Source of the DNA: Polycyclovorans sp.
Lineage (GTDB): Bacteria > Pseudomonadota > Gammaproteobacteria > Nevskiales > Nevskiaceae
NCBI GenBank assembly: GCA_002706265.1
Contig: PAKU01000016.1
Span: 96,797-160,796, forward strand
DNA: 64,000 nt
Direction of reading: 5' to 3'
Part shown: positions 26,141 to 34,251 of the stretch, in pieces
Layout: the number at the start of each line of letters is the position of its first letter
How positions within the stretch are numbered: position 1 is the first letter of the stretch
Translations under genes and position numbers: made by a program
Notes under the pieces: model-generated
The model's input: the letters and a program-made list of their open reading frames with translations, nothing else
The model's database searches: none
What the model was told of the DNA's origin: nothing

Positions 26141-26818
26141 ATGCACATGGCCACCGGCATGCGGGCCGTCGTGCTGACCGTCGTGCTTGCGGGCGTGGCC
26201 GGTCTCGGCGGCTGTGTCAGCGCCAAGGTCGAACAGTTTCGCAGCGCGCCGCGCGGCGCGGCACCACTGGTCACCGGCGACACGGTGGTGATTCTCAACC
26301 GGCGCCAGCACGGCGACCGCCAGGCCGAAGACAGCTTCAATCGCTGTCTCGAAAACAAGCTCGCCTCGCAGCAGTTGCCGGTGACCCCGCAGGCCGACCT
26401 GGTCGATGCCCTGTTCCCCTGGCTGGAGCCGCGCACCGCCCCCCTGTCGGCCCGCGCCCTGCCGAAGCTGCTGGACCAGCCCGGCGTCGCCGACCGCATC
26501 GGGGCGGCGCGGGTGCGCTACATGATCTGGATCGACGGCGAGAGCGAAACCGTCGACAGCAGCGGCTCGCTGTCGTGCGCGGCGGCGCCCGGTTTTGCCG
26601 GCTGCATCGGCTTCGGCATGTGGGACAAGGCATCTGACTACGAAGCCGAGGTGTGGGACCTGCAATCCCGCCAGTTGGTCGGCAAGGTGAGCGCCCGCGC
26701 CACCGGCACCACGTACATTCCGGCGCTGATCATCCCGATTCCGCTGATCGCCCGCACCGAAGCGGCTGCCTGCAATGGCGTGGCCGAACAGCTTGCCGAC
26801 CTCATCCGCCCCGGCTGA
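26141..26818 (+). CDS. Lipoprotein (envelope operon gene 12)
   Basis: 225 residues, ATG 2 bases after the previous stop. Lipobox GLGGC (AGVAGLGGCVSAKV). The mature domain contains LVTGDTVVILNRR, then a Cys pair and SARATGTTYIPALIIPIPLIAR, a C-terminal segment with a Pro-rich hydrophobic strand. I do not recognise the family. It closes the operon; the following gene has its own ribosome-binding site and a 74-base gap. Confidence 0.7.
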   Translation: MHMATGMRAVVLTVVLAGVAGLGGCVSAKVEQFRSAPRGAAPLVTGDTVVILNRRQHGDRQAEDSFNRCLENKLASQQLPVTPQADLVDALFPWLEPRTAPLSARALPKLLDQPGVADRIGAARVRYMIWIDGESETVDSSGSLSCAAAPGFAGCIGFGMWDKASDYEAEVWDLQSRQLVGKVSARATGTTYIPALIIPIPLIARTEAAACNGVAEQLADLIRPG

Positions 26819-26892
26819 GGCCGCCAACTTCGGCGGTGCCCTTCGACTTCGGCAATGATGGGCGCCCCAAATCAATCCTCAGGAGATTCGAC

Positions 26893-27276
26893 ATGAGCAT
26901 GTTCACGCACGTGGTGATCGGCACCAACGACCTGCCCAAGGCGCAGACGTTCTATGACGCGGTGCTGGCCACACTGGGCGCCAAGCGGCTGATGGACATT
27001 GAAGACCGCGCGTCGCTGTGGGGCGGCAATGCGCCGCAGTTCATGGTCACCAAGCCGGCCAACGGCCAGCCGGCCACGGCCGCCAACGGCGGCACGGTGG
27101 GCCTGGCGGCCAGCAGCCGCGACGCCGTGCACGCCTTTCACAAGAAGGCGCTGGAACTCGGCGGCAGCTGCGAAGGCGCACCCGGCCCGCGCGCATTCGG
27201 GCCGACCGCCTATGCCGCCTACGTGCGCGACCTGGATGGCAACAAGCTCTGCGCCTTTTGCTTCGCGCCGGGCTGA
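26893..27276 (+). CDS. VOC-superfamily (glyoxalase-like) protein
   Basis: 127 residues, ATG preceded by AGGAG at 7 bases. The betaalphabetabetabeta pattern of the VOC fold is clear: FTHVVIGTNDLPKAQTFYDAVLATLG in the first half and YAAYVRDLDGNKLCAFCF in the second, which is the pattern of small metal-dependent dioxygenase or isomerase-like proteins. The metal-ligating His of the first strand is present (THVV) and the Asp-Gly-Asn-Lys turn is typical. Substrate unknown. Followed by a good terminator. Confidence 0.85.
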   Translation: MSMFTHVVIGTNDLPKAQTFYDAVLATLGAKRLMDIEDRASLWGGNAPQFMVTKPANGQPATAANGGTVGLAASSRDAVHAFHKKALELGGSCEGAPGPRAFGPTAYAAYVRDLDGNKLCAFCFAPG

Positions 27277-27297
27277 AACCCTACAGGGTGATCGACC

Positions 27298-27323
27298 ACG
27301 GCCGGGTGATTCCCGGCCGTTTT
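27298..27323 (+). terminator. Rho-independent terminator of the VOC gene
   Basis: The stem CGGCCGGG/CCCGGCCG with a five-base loop TGATT is followed by TTTT, starting about 20 bases after the VOC stop codon. Confidence 0.85.
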
Positions 27324-27438
27324 GTCGTTTGGGCAAGCCTAAACCGGCCCGATGCCGCCGGCCTGGGCCAGCCGGTCGACGGCGTGCGGCGCGCTTGCGT
27401 GTGCACCCCCGCACGCGAACCGGCAGCCGCGAACCGAC

Positions 27439-28599
27439 ATGCCCCCGTCACACCTGAGCCTCCTTGGGGCCGAATCCATTGCTGAGCCCGCAGCGGAGCT
27501 GGCCGACGGCTTTTATCGCCGGCTGGTCGAGAGCGTCACCGACTATGCGATCTACCGGCTCGGTCTCGATGGCCGGATCAGCAGCTGGAACGCCGGGGCC
27601 GAGCGCTTCAAGCACTACACCGAAACCGAGGTGCTCGGCCGCCACTTTTCCCTGTTCTATACCCGGGCTGAAGCCGAGGCAGGCAAACCGCAACGGGCGC
27701 TGACCCTGGCCCTGCAGACCGGCCGCTTCGAGGACTACGGCTGGCGGGTGCGCAAGGGGGGTGAGTCGTTCTGGGCGCACGTGATCATCGATCTGATCCG
27801 CGACGATGCCGGCGTCCCGCTGGGCTTTGCCAAGATCACCCGCGACATCAGCGACCGTCGCGCCATCGAGATGCGCCTCAACGATCTGCAGCGCAGTCAT
27901 CAGGAGCTGGAGCAATTCATTCACGTGGCCTCGCACGACCTGCGCGAACCGCTGCGCAAGGTGCTGGCCTTCAGCGACCTCATCGCGCTGGACGACGGCG
28001 CGGCCCTGTCGCCCGCGTCACATGCTTATCTGGCCAGCATCTGTGCCGCGACACGACGCATGCAGGCCTTGCTCGACAGCCTGCTGAGCCTGACCAAAGT
28101 GACCTCGGAGGGCCAACTGTTCAGTCGCTGCGACCTCAACGACGTGGCTGCCGAGGTGCTGTCCGATCTGGCGGTGGCCATTCGCGAGACCGGCGCGCGC
28201 ATTGACGTCGCACCATTGGCGGTGATCGACGCCGACCCCGCGCAGATGCGTCAGCTTCTGCAGAACCTGATCGAAAACGCCATGAAGTACCGGCGCGATG
28301 ACCTGACCCCTCACATCACCGTGCGTTGCTTCGGGGCCGTCTCGGCGCCCCACCTGACCCTACAAGTGGCCGACAACGGCATTGGCTTCGACCCCCAGTA
28401 CGGCGAGCGGATTTTTGGCATTTTCCAGCGCCTGCACACACGGGATCAGTACTCGGGTGCCGGCGTGGGTCTGGCCATCTGCCGCAAGATCTGCCGGCGT
28501 CATGGGGGCGACATCACGGCCACCTCGAACGCCGGACAGGGCGCGAGCTTCCTGATCACCCTGCCGCGTGCGCACGCGCCGCAAGGGGCCGGCGCATGA
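27439..28599 (+). CDS. PAS-domain sensor histidine kinase
   Basis: 386 residues, ATG at 27439. A PAS domain covers about 20-145 (DYAIYRLGLDGRISSWNAGAERF, FTRDISDRR-type end), without the Cys of a LOV domain. A HisKA-type dimerisation helix follows with the phosphoacceptor His in HVASHDLREPL, then the catalytic domain with LIENAMKY (N box), VADNGIGFDPQ (G1) and GAGVGLAICRKI (G2). It lacks membrane helices, so it is a soluble kinase. It overlaps the following response-regulator gene by 4 bases and is the kinase of the light-response set. Confidence 0.9.
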   Translation: MPPSHLSLLGAESIAEPAAELADGFYRRLVESVTDYAIYRLGLDGRISSWNAGAERFKHYTETEVLGRHFSLFYTRAEAEAGKPQRALTLALQTGRFEDYGWRVRKGGESFWAHVIIDLIRDDAGVPLGFAKITRDISDRRAIEMRLNDLQRSHQELEQFIHVASHDLREPLRKVLAFSDLIALDDGAALSPASHAYLASICAATRRMQALLDSLLSLTKVTSEGQLFSRCDLNDVAAEVLSDLAVAIRETGARIDVAPLAVIDADPAQMRQLLQNLIENAMKYRRDDLTPHITVRCFGAVSAPHLTLQVADNGIGFDPQYGERIFGIFQRLHTRDQYSGAGVGLAICRKICRRHGGDITATSNAGQGASFLITLPRAHAPQGAGA

Positions 28600-29015
28600 A
28601 TGCCGCCGTGGCCCCCGCCTTGCTGATTGCCGAAGATGATCCGGACGACCTGATGTTGCTGATGCGGGCCATCTCGGCGGTCGCGCCCCGGCTGACCTGC
28701 GCCTCGGTGCGTGACGGCGTGGCGCTGGGCGCCTTTCTGGCCGAGACGTCGGTGCCCCCCAAGGTCGTGCTGCTGGACCTGAACATGCCCCGCATGGATG
28801 GCCGGGAGTTTCTTGCGCAGCAGCGTTGCCGCCCCCCGGCGGCGGTTGTGCCCGCCTTTATCGTGCTCACCACATCGGCCGAACCTGCCGACCGCGCCCG
28901 CGTGCTGGCCGAAGGGGCCAGCGGCTATTTCATCAAGCCGTCGTCAGTGTCGGCACTGACCGAGATGATGCGGAGCGTCGTGCAGCAATGGATTCCCGAG
29001 GCGTTGATGACATGA
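28596..29015 (+). CDS. Single-domain response regulator (Rcp1-like)
   Basis: 139 residues forming one receiver domain with the acidic pair (IAEDDPDD), the phosphoacceptor Asp in LLDLNMPRMDG, the Thr of LTTS and the Lys of YFIKPSS. Length, the LNMP motif and pairing with a soluble kinase resemble Rcp1-type receivers that work with bacteriophytochrome-like kinases. No output domain. It overlaps both the kinase and the receiver-BLUF gene by 4 bases. Confidence 0.9.
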   Translation: MNAAVAPALLIAEDDPDDLMLLMRAISAVAPRLTCASVRDGVALGAFLAETSVPPKVVLLDLNMPRMDGREFLAQQRCRPPAAVVPAFIVLTTSAEPADRARVLAEGASGYFIKPSSVSALTEMMRSVVQQWIPEALMT

Positions 29016-29956
29016 GCACCACCCGCCTGCTGCTGGTCGAGGACGACCCCGAAGATGTCGCGATCTTCCGTCGTCATCTGCCCGAAAGCAGCCAGTTGAC
29101 CGTGGTGACGACCCTGGCCGCCGGCCTCGCGGCCGTGGCGGGGGGCGGGTTCAACGTGGCCTTTGTCGATTACCGTCTCGGTGCCGACAGTGGCCTTGAG
29201 CTGGTGCGTGCCACGCGCGCGACAGGCAACCCGCTGGCGATCGTGGTCACCACCGGGCAGGACATCGACCTGCTGGGCGAGAACGCTCTTCTGGCCGGCG
29301 CCACCGACTTTCTGCCCAAGGCCGACATCTGCACCTCGGCGATCGCCCGCGTGACCCGCTGGGCGATGATCCGGCAATTTGCCGAACTCAAGCGTGGTCT
29401 GGTAATTTCCGAGGCCGAGCTGCGTGAGATCGCCCAGCTCGCCCGCCCCGACCGGGCAGGTGCAGCAGTCTCGCCGGCAACCGCGCGTGGCACCTGGCTG
29501 CGGCAGGTGGCGTACGTCAGCCGGGCCGTCACCCCCTTCAACGCCCAGTCATTGACACGGTTGTGCGCACGCGCCGCCGAGGGGAACCGCCGCCTTTCGG
29601 TGACCGGCGTTCTGGTCAGCGCCGGGCAGTCATTTCTGCAGATTCTGGAAGGGGCCCCCGAGGCTCTGGACGTGCTGCTGAAACAGATACAGATCGATCC
29701 GCGGCACGATCAACTGACCATCGTTGCCGATCAGCTGGCACGGACGCGGCACTTCGCCCGCTGGGGGATGGGATGCCACGCCCGCGAAGGGTCGGTGCGC
29801 TGGACCCCGTCGCGCTGGCAGGTGCTCACCGAGCGGCTGCTCAAGTCGGTCCATGAGGACGACCCGCTGGCGGCACTGCCGGCTCACTACCTTGAACAGG
29901 TCAGCCTGCTTGCCCAGGGGCAGGACGCGCCTGAGCGCATGCGCCAGACAAGATAG
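29012..29956 (+). CDS. Receiver-BLUF fusion protein (blue-light-sensing response regulator)
   Basis: 314 residues. Residues 1-120 are a receiver domain (VEDDPEDV; Asp in FVDYRLGAD; Lys in FLPKADI). From about 165 a BLUF flavin photoreceptor domain follows: LRQVAYVSRA with Tyr168, ALAA-like helix then GNRRLSVTGVLV with Asn192, FLQILEG with Gln210 and RHFARWGMG with Trp251, all four photochemically important BLUF positions being present. A 40-residue tail follows. Receiver plus BLUF is an uncommon pairing; light may tune phospho-signalling. It is the third gene of the kinase operon. Confidence 0.87.
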   Translation: MSTTRLLLVEDDPEDVAIFRRHLPESSQLTVVTTLAAGLAAVAGGGFNVAFVDYRLGADSGLELVRATRATGNPLAIVVTTGQDIDLLGENALLAGATDFLPKADICTSAIARVTRWAMIRQFAELKRGLVISEAELREIAQLARPDRAGAAVSPATARGTWLRQVAYVSRAVTPFNAQSLTRLCARAAEGNRRLSVTGVLVSAGQSFLQILEGAPEALDVLLKQIQIDPRHDQLTIVADQLARTRHFARWGMGCHAREGSVRWTPSRWQVLTERLLKSVHEDDPLAALPAHYLEQVSLLAQGQDAPERMRQTR

Positions 29957-29983
29957 ACCGCGACCGGGTCGTGGCTCGGCTGG

Positions 29984-31309
29984 CTACTTCAGCCCGACGC
30001 AGTTGGCGTAGTACGTCACCGTTCCGGGCCAGTCCGTGAACACACCCAGCACACCGACTTCGCGCCCCAGAACATCGAGCACTTCCATCATGTCGCCGTC
30101 GTTATTGATCACGCCCGCGTGGGGGTCATCCTGGTTGGCGCCGTTGGTGCTCTGAAAGTAGAACCCGCCGCCGTTGGCAAGCGGGCCGTCACGCTCGAAG
30201 CTCCAGGTGATGAAGTCCAGGCCCACGGCCTTGGCGGCCCGGGCATACACCGAGGGTTCGATCACGCCGGCATCGTTCACGCGCACCAGCATCCACAACG
30301 GCGGCGCCAGAATCTTCACGCCGTCGTCCACCAGCTGCTGCATGGAAGGATTCCAGGTCGAAGGATCGGCGTGGTTGAAGGCCGGATCGTCGTAGCGTCC
30401 GTCGAGAAACGTTGCCTGCGTTCCGAATGCCGGTTCGTTGCCGATCCAGTAGAGGATGTCGTGGTAATCGAAGCTCTGCGGAAACACGTTTCCAGCCGGC
30501 ACGCCGGCGAGCTTGTACTCGTCGATCATCTTCTGCGCGTAGTCCTGCTGGGTGAATCCGTTGAACGGCATCGGCACGCTCGGCGATTTCAGCTCGGGCG
30601 TCATCTTCACGCCCTGACGCTTGAACAGCTCGATGCTCTCTGCGTGCGTCAGCAGTGTTCCGCGGGACGCATACAGATCGGTGCGCCAGTCCGCGGTGCC
30701 CTTCATGTACTGCTCGACCGTTGTGGCGCGCGAATCGGCCGCATCCATCTTGCCCTGCAGCAGACGGAACTCGGCGAGGGTGAAATCGCTGGTACAGCAC
30801 CGGGCCGACGCAGGCGTTCCGGCAACCGGGTCGGCGGGAACGAAGGGCTGCGAGCATTTGGCCGCGAGTTCGGGAATCGCCAAAACATCGGTGGTCGTGT
30901 GCAGGTCGCACTGTGAGTGCCGGCAGACCAGTTCCTGATCGCGGGTAAAGGTCACGTCGCATTCCTGAATGCCGGCGCCCATTCGATACGCCGCCTCGTA
31001 GGATTCCTTGGTGTGTTCGGGGAACTGCAAGGGCGCGCCGCGATGGCTGACGGTGAACTCCGTGCGCCGGAACGGACCTTCTGCGCAAGCCATCAGCTCG
31101 TCCTTGAGCGCGCCCTCGTCCATGTCCCGGACCAGAAAATAAGGGCGCGGGCCAACCTGCACATTGTTCTTGGCAAGCCCCGGTGGATTGACCTGCTGCC
31201 GATGTTCCGGTGGCGCCTGCTGCGCGTTTCCGTTCCCTGCAACCACACCGGTACTGGCGAATACCCCTGCCAGCGCGAACAGCGCGGACGAAAGCGATAC
31301 ATATTTCAT
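29984..31309 (-). CDS. Exported glycerophosphodiester phosphodiesterase
   Basis: 441 residues from the ATG at 31309, with a GGAG-type site, giving a clean signal peptide ([19 protein letters not shown]). The mature protein has GDPD active-site motifs: [20 protein letters not shown] (HRG and PE-T), [20 protein letters not shown] (E.D and catalytic His) and a late [10 protein letters not shown] segment. It hydrolyses glycerophosphodiesters to glycerol 3-phosphate and alcohol in the periplasm. It is about 70 residues longer than typical bacterial GlpQ, with several Cys that may form disulfides. It transcribes away from the mobile element junction. Confidence 0.92.
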   Translation of the reverse strand: MKYVSLSSALFALAGVFASTGVVAGNGNAQQAPPEHRQQVNPPGLAKNNVQVGPRPYFLVRDMDEGALKDELMACAEGPFRRTEFTVSHRGAPLQFPEHTKESYEAAYRMGAGIQECDVTFTRDQELVCRHSQCDLHTTTDVLAIPELAAKCSQPFVPADPVAGTPASARCCTSDFTLAEFRLLQGKMDAADSRATTVEQYMKGTADWRTDLYASRGTLLTHAESIELFKRQGVKMTPELKSPSVPMPFNGFTQQDYAQKMIDEYKLAGVPAGNVFPQSFDYHDILYWIGNEPAFGTQATFLDGRYDDPAFNHADPSTWNPSMQQLVDDGVKILAPPLWMLVRVNDAGVIEPSVYARAAKAVGLDFITWSFERDGPLANGGGFYFQSTNGANQDDPHAGVINNDGDMMEVLDVLGREVGVLGVFTDWPGTVTYYANCVGLK

Positions 31310-31336
31310 GGACGTTCTCCCGAACAGGGTGGACAC

Positions 31337-31746
31337 GTGACCATCACGCTAGAGGTCGAACATGTAACGACGGTGAAACTTCGCGTAAAGATCGGTGATG
31401 GTTGTGTGTCGATGCTGCAATCTTTCAGCGAGCGGGCAGACGTTCATGCGGTCGCCCGCCCATCCGCGCCAGCCCCGTTTTGGGTGCCGTGGCCAGCCGC
31501 GCACGGCTGCGGATTCGGCAGGGCGGCGAGGGCGCGGCGAATCGCGGCGGCTCAATCTCAGCCCAACACGGCCGCACTGTGCTCTGCGCAGGTCTGCGAT
31601 CTGAGCGAAAATGCTGCGGCACCTGTCCCGGCATCTCCGTCGGGTATTTCCGCCCTTTCGGGTACCGGACAAAAATGTGGGTATCTATGCTGATCAGCGG
31701 CGCTTTCGCCAAAAACATCCTTGCCAAACAATAGGATGACTTTTCC
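31337..31746. other. Intergenic stretch upstream of the truncated trpG/pabA
   Basis: About 410 bases of mostly GC-rich sequence without a convincing gene: open frames are short and uncharacteristic. It spans from the GDPD start to the ATG of the truncated trpG-like gene and should contain that gene's native promoter and leader. Between 31.60 and 31.70 kb there is alternation of short G- and C-runs, but I cannot identify a definite attenuator or operator. Confidence 0.4.
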
Positions 31747-31773
31747 ATGCTGCTGATGATCGATAACTACGAT
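31747..31773 (+). pseudogene. trpG: 5' end of a trpG/pabA gene cut by the mobile element
   Basis: The nine codons from ATG 31747 read MLLMIDNYD, the invariant start of anthranilate or aminodeoxychorismate synthase glutamine-amidotransferase subunits (MLLMIDNYDSFTYNLVQ). The homology stops after Asp: the next codons read WHPSSSTVFHGESITC and then TGA at 31822-31824. An AGGATG site lies about 11 bases upstream of the ATG. This is best explained by integration of the conjugative element into the 5' end of the gene; the rest should be at the element's far end. trpG versus pabA cannot be told from nine residues. Confidence 0.7.
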
Positions 31774-31883
31774 TGGCATCCATCAAGCTCCACCGTGTTC
31801 CATGGAGAAAGCATAACTTGTTGATTTGTATGGATGTATATTCCTTGATGGTCTAGTGAAGGCTAGACGAATCTGCTGCAAGT

Positions 31884-31929
31884 GTGTATATTTCTGTGTA
31901 TATCGGGCCTCAAGAGAGGTGGTATACAC
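31884..31929. repeat. Direct and inverted GTGTATA repeats upstream of the integrase
   Basis: GTGTATAT occurs at 31884-31891 and again at 31896-31903, 12 bases apart, and the inverse TATACAC sits at 31923-31929, directly before the integrase start. Such spaced short repeats between the junction and int are where arm-type integrase or excisionase sites are expected. The function is inferred from position. Confidence 0.45.
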
Positions 31930-31931
31930 AC

Positions 31932-33200
31932 ATGGCCATGAACCTGCTCTCGGCCAGGAAGGTCGAGACCATTCCTTCTCAAAAAGAACCGTACTGGCTC
32001 AAGGACGGGGGCAGTCTATTTCTGTACGTCACGCCCAACGGAAGCAAGTTGTGGCGCTACCGCTATCGGCTTGGCGGAAAGCCTGCCATCTACGCGATCG
32101 GTAAGTACCCCCAGGTCTCGCTGGAGGCGGCGCGAACCGAGCGGGATCGCGCGCGGGAACTCGTCAAGAAGGGCGTGCATCCCGTGGTGGAGAAGAGAGT
32201 CAGCATCTCCACTCAGCTTGAAAAAAACGAGAACACCTTTGAGCCAGTGGCTCGCAGATGGATGGCGAGCAACGTGCAGTGGAGCGAGGGCTACGCCGAT
32301 CAAGTCAGGCGCACTTTGGAGAACGATGTTTTTCCCAAAGTGGGCAAGCTGCCGATCAGCTCAGTCCGGACTGCTCACTTGCGCCCCGTCATTAAGGATG
32401 TTGCGGAGCGCGGCGCCCCTACCGTTGCGATCCTGATCAGACAACTATGCAGCCAACTCTTCGCATACGCGGCGGGTGAAGAGCTTTGCGACAGCGATCC
32501 GACGGCGCTGCTGAAACGGTCGGTCAAGCGCCCCCGAGTTCGACACCATCCACCGCTACCGTGGCAAGAGATCCCGAAGTTCTTGAGTCGTGTGGATGAT
32601 GCAGGTTACCGGGTCACTGTCATTGCACTGCGACTGATGGCCCTCACTTACGTCCGCACGGCCGAACTGCGCAAGGCGCACTGGTCCGAGTTCGATCTGG
32701 ACAGTGCGATGTGGACGGTTCCTGCGGGGCGCATGAAGATGCGCGATCCTCACATCGTTCCGCTCTCGAAGCAGGCCATCGTGCTGCTGAAAGAACTGCA
32801 CACGCTGACAGGCGGAGGTAAGGTGCTGTTTCCCGGCTTTCGGAAGCCGGGAACGGTGATGTCGGCTACGACGCTCAACAAGGTGTTGGAGCGTATGGGC
32901 TACGGTGGGCAGTTTTCTTCGCACGGCTTTCGCTCAACAGCGACCACGTTGCTCGGCTTGTTGAGCTACCCCGAGAACCGGGTTGACCTGCAACTGGCGC
33001 ACTCGAAGCGGAAGAAGGATTCGTCGCGCGCACCCTACGACCATACCAAGTACATCTCATCGCGGAAGATCATCATGCAGGATTGGGCGGACATCCTCGA
33101 TGCGCTGGCCCGTGGCGATTCGATGAACGAGGTCATGGAAACCTTCGGGCCGCTGTCGAGGCGACGCCGGGCTTTGCTGAAGGTCATTGAGCGGGAGTGA
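31932..33200 (+). CDS. P4-type tyrosine recombinase (element integrase)
   Basis: 422 residues from ATG 31932 (ATG 31938 also possible). The N-terminal DUF4102 arm-binding domain reads LSARKVETIPS and KPAIYAIGKYPQVSLEAAR. The catalytic set is complete: Arg242 (VRTAEL), His331 and Arg334 (HGFR), His357 (LAHS), and Tyr369 (APYDH) as nucleophile. It has the usual P4-family C-terminal tail (IIMQDWADILD). It should catalyse integration and excision of the conjugative element whose left junction appears to lie about 160 bases upstream, within the trpG-like gene. Confidence 0.93.
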   Translation: MAMNLLSARKVETIPSQKEPYWLKDGGSLFLYVTPNGSKLWRYRYRLGGKPAIYAIGKYPQVSLEAARTERDRARELVKKGVHPVVEKRVSISTQLEKNENTFEPVARRWMASNVQWSEGYADQVRRTLENDVFPKVGKLPISSVRTAHLRPVIKDVAERGAPTVAILIRQLCSQLFAYAAGEELCDSDPTALLKRSVKRPRVRHHPPLPWQEIPKFLSRVDDAGYRVTVIALRLMALTYVRTAELRKAHWSEFDLDSAMWTVPAGRMKMRDPHIVPLSKQAIVLLKELHTLTGGGKVLFPGFRKPGTVMSATTLNKVLERMGYGGQFSSHGFRSTATTLLGLLSYPENRVDLQLAHSKRKKDSSRAPYDHTKYISSRKIIMQDWADILDALARGDSMNEVMETFGPLSRRRRALLKVIERE

Positions 33201-33206
33201 GGCTGC

Positions 33207-33839
33207 TCAAGACATTGAGCGGGCGCGTCGAAGAAAGCTCTCTTGAGGCGCCGTCAGGGAAGCATCAGGTCGAATCAGGTAGGCGGTCACGATCATCGGT
33301 GCGCTCGCCAGCGGCCGCAGGGCGATGCCCTGGCATCGATACCCGGCAAGTCTCGTGGATGGGGCCACGGCGATTCCGTACCCCGCTGCGACCAGCGTCA
33401 TGGCGACCTCGAACGTACTGACGGCTGCTTCGCGATCCCGCAATTCGTTCTCGAATGCGCTCTGCGCGAGCGTGCGCCACGACTCTTCGGCCGTTGATCG
33501 CGCGTAGATCAGCGGCTGTTTGAGCGCTTCCTGGCAGGGTACTTCCCGGTAGGCCAGCAAGTGGGATCGCTTTGCCACAGCGACGGCCAGGGTGTCGTGC
33601 CACAGCGGTTCGCAAACCCAGCCCGGCCACTCCCGATGGGTGGTGGACAACGCGAAGTCGAAGCCGTCACCAGGTCGTTCCTGTTGTTGTCCGGTAGCCG
33701 CTGTATCAATCAGAACGGCCAGGGTGTCCGGGTCTTCGGCGCGCTGTATGGCGAGCACGTCGGCGAGTTGGGGAGGAACCCAATCGCCGAGGACTGCCAG
33801 ACGGATTTCAGTGGAGACGTCGATCGATCTCACGTGCAA
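33207..33839 (-). CDS. LysR-type effector-binding domain protein lacking the HTH
   Basis: 210 residues from TTG 33839; GTG 33833 has a better placed GGAAG and would give 208 residues. It consists of a LysR substrate-binding domain only (EIRLAVLGDWVPPQLADVL through TLVAAGYGIAVAPSTRLAG); the about 60-residue winged-helix N-terminus typical of the family is absent. Such headless proteins recur beside the integrases of this class of elements. It may modulate another regulator by dimerisation. It ends facing the integrase and is divergent from the XRE gene. Confidence 0.75.
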   Translation of the reverse strand: MHVRSIDVSTEIRLAVLGDWVPPQLADVLAIQRAEDPDTLAVLIDTAATGQQQERPGDGFDFALSTTHREWPGWVCEPLWHDTLAVAVAKRSHLLAYREVPCQEALKQPLIYARSTAEESWRTLAQSAFENELRDREAAVSTFEVAMTLVAAGYGIAVAPSTRLAGYRCQGIALRPLASAPMIVTAYLIRPDASLTAPQESFLRRARSMS

Positions 33840-33862
33840 CTTCCGAAGGCGCTAAAGCATGG

Positions 33863-33887
33863 AAACTTAATCGAATGAGTTAAGTTT
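33863..33887. promoter_or_regulatory. Palindromic operator between the divergent LysR-like and XRE genes
   Basis: A perfect 8-base inverted repeat, AAACTTAA and TTAAGTTT, separated by 9 bases, lies about 40 bases upstream of the XRE start and 24 bases upstream of the LysR-like start. It is much more AT-rich than the surroundings. Its place between the two divergent regulators makes it a plausible operator for one of them. Confidence 0.55.
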
Positions 33888-33927
33888 AACGTGGTTTATA
33901 TCGTCGCGCTGATCGACGCTTTTGGCA

Positions 33928-34233
33928 ATGCAAAAGCGATCGATTCAACGCGGCCGACCAGCCGGGACAACAACATACGAAGCGGAACCAGCGATCGCGT
34001 TTGGGGCAGTGGTGCGGGAGGAAAGAACGGACCAGGGGATCGCGCAGGAAACGCTCGCCCACCTAGCCGGAATCGAGCGGTCACACATGGGCAAGATCGA
34101 GCGGGGCGAGCACATTCCCACGCTTCCTCTGATCCTCAAGATCGCCCGCGCCCTGAAGTGCAGCTCTGCCCACCTGATGGCTGCGATGGAGGCCAAACTG
34201 TCCGAATCGGACCCGCCCAAGCGCGGCAACTGA
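33928..34233 (+). CDS. XRE-family helix-turn-helix regulator
   Basis: 101 residues from ATG 33928 (a TTG lies two codons upstream). The Cro/CI-type HTH occupies about 25-80: FGAVVREERTDQGIAQETLAHLAGIERSHMGKIERGEHIPTLPLILKIARALKCSSAHLM, with the recognition helix RSHMGKIERG. The N-terminus is basic. It probably represses element genes from the palindrome just upstream. It is followed tail to tail by the relaxase gene. Confidence 0.87.
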   Translation: MQKRSIQRGRPAGTTTYEAEPAIAFGAVVREERTDQGIAQETLAHLAGIERSHMGKIERGEHIPTLPLILKIARALKCSSAHLMAAMEAKLSESDPPKRGN

Positions 34234-34251
34234 GGGCGCCGGCGTCGCATC

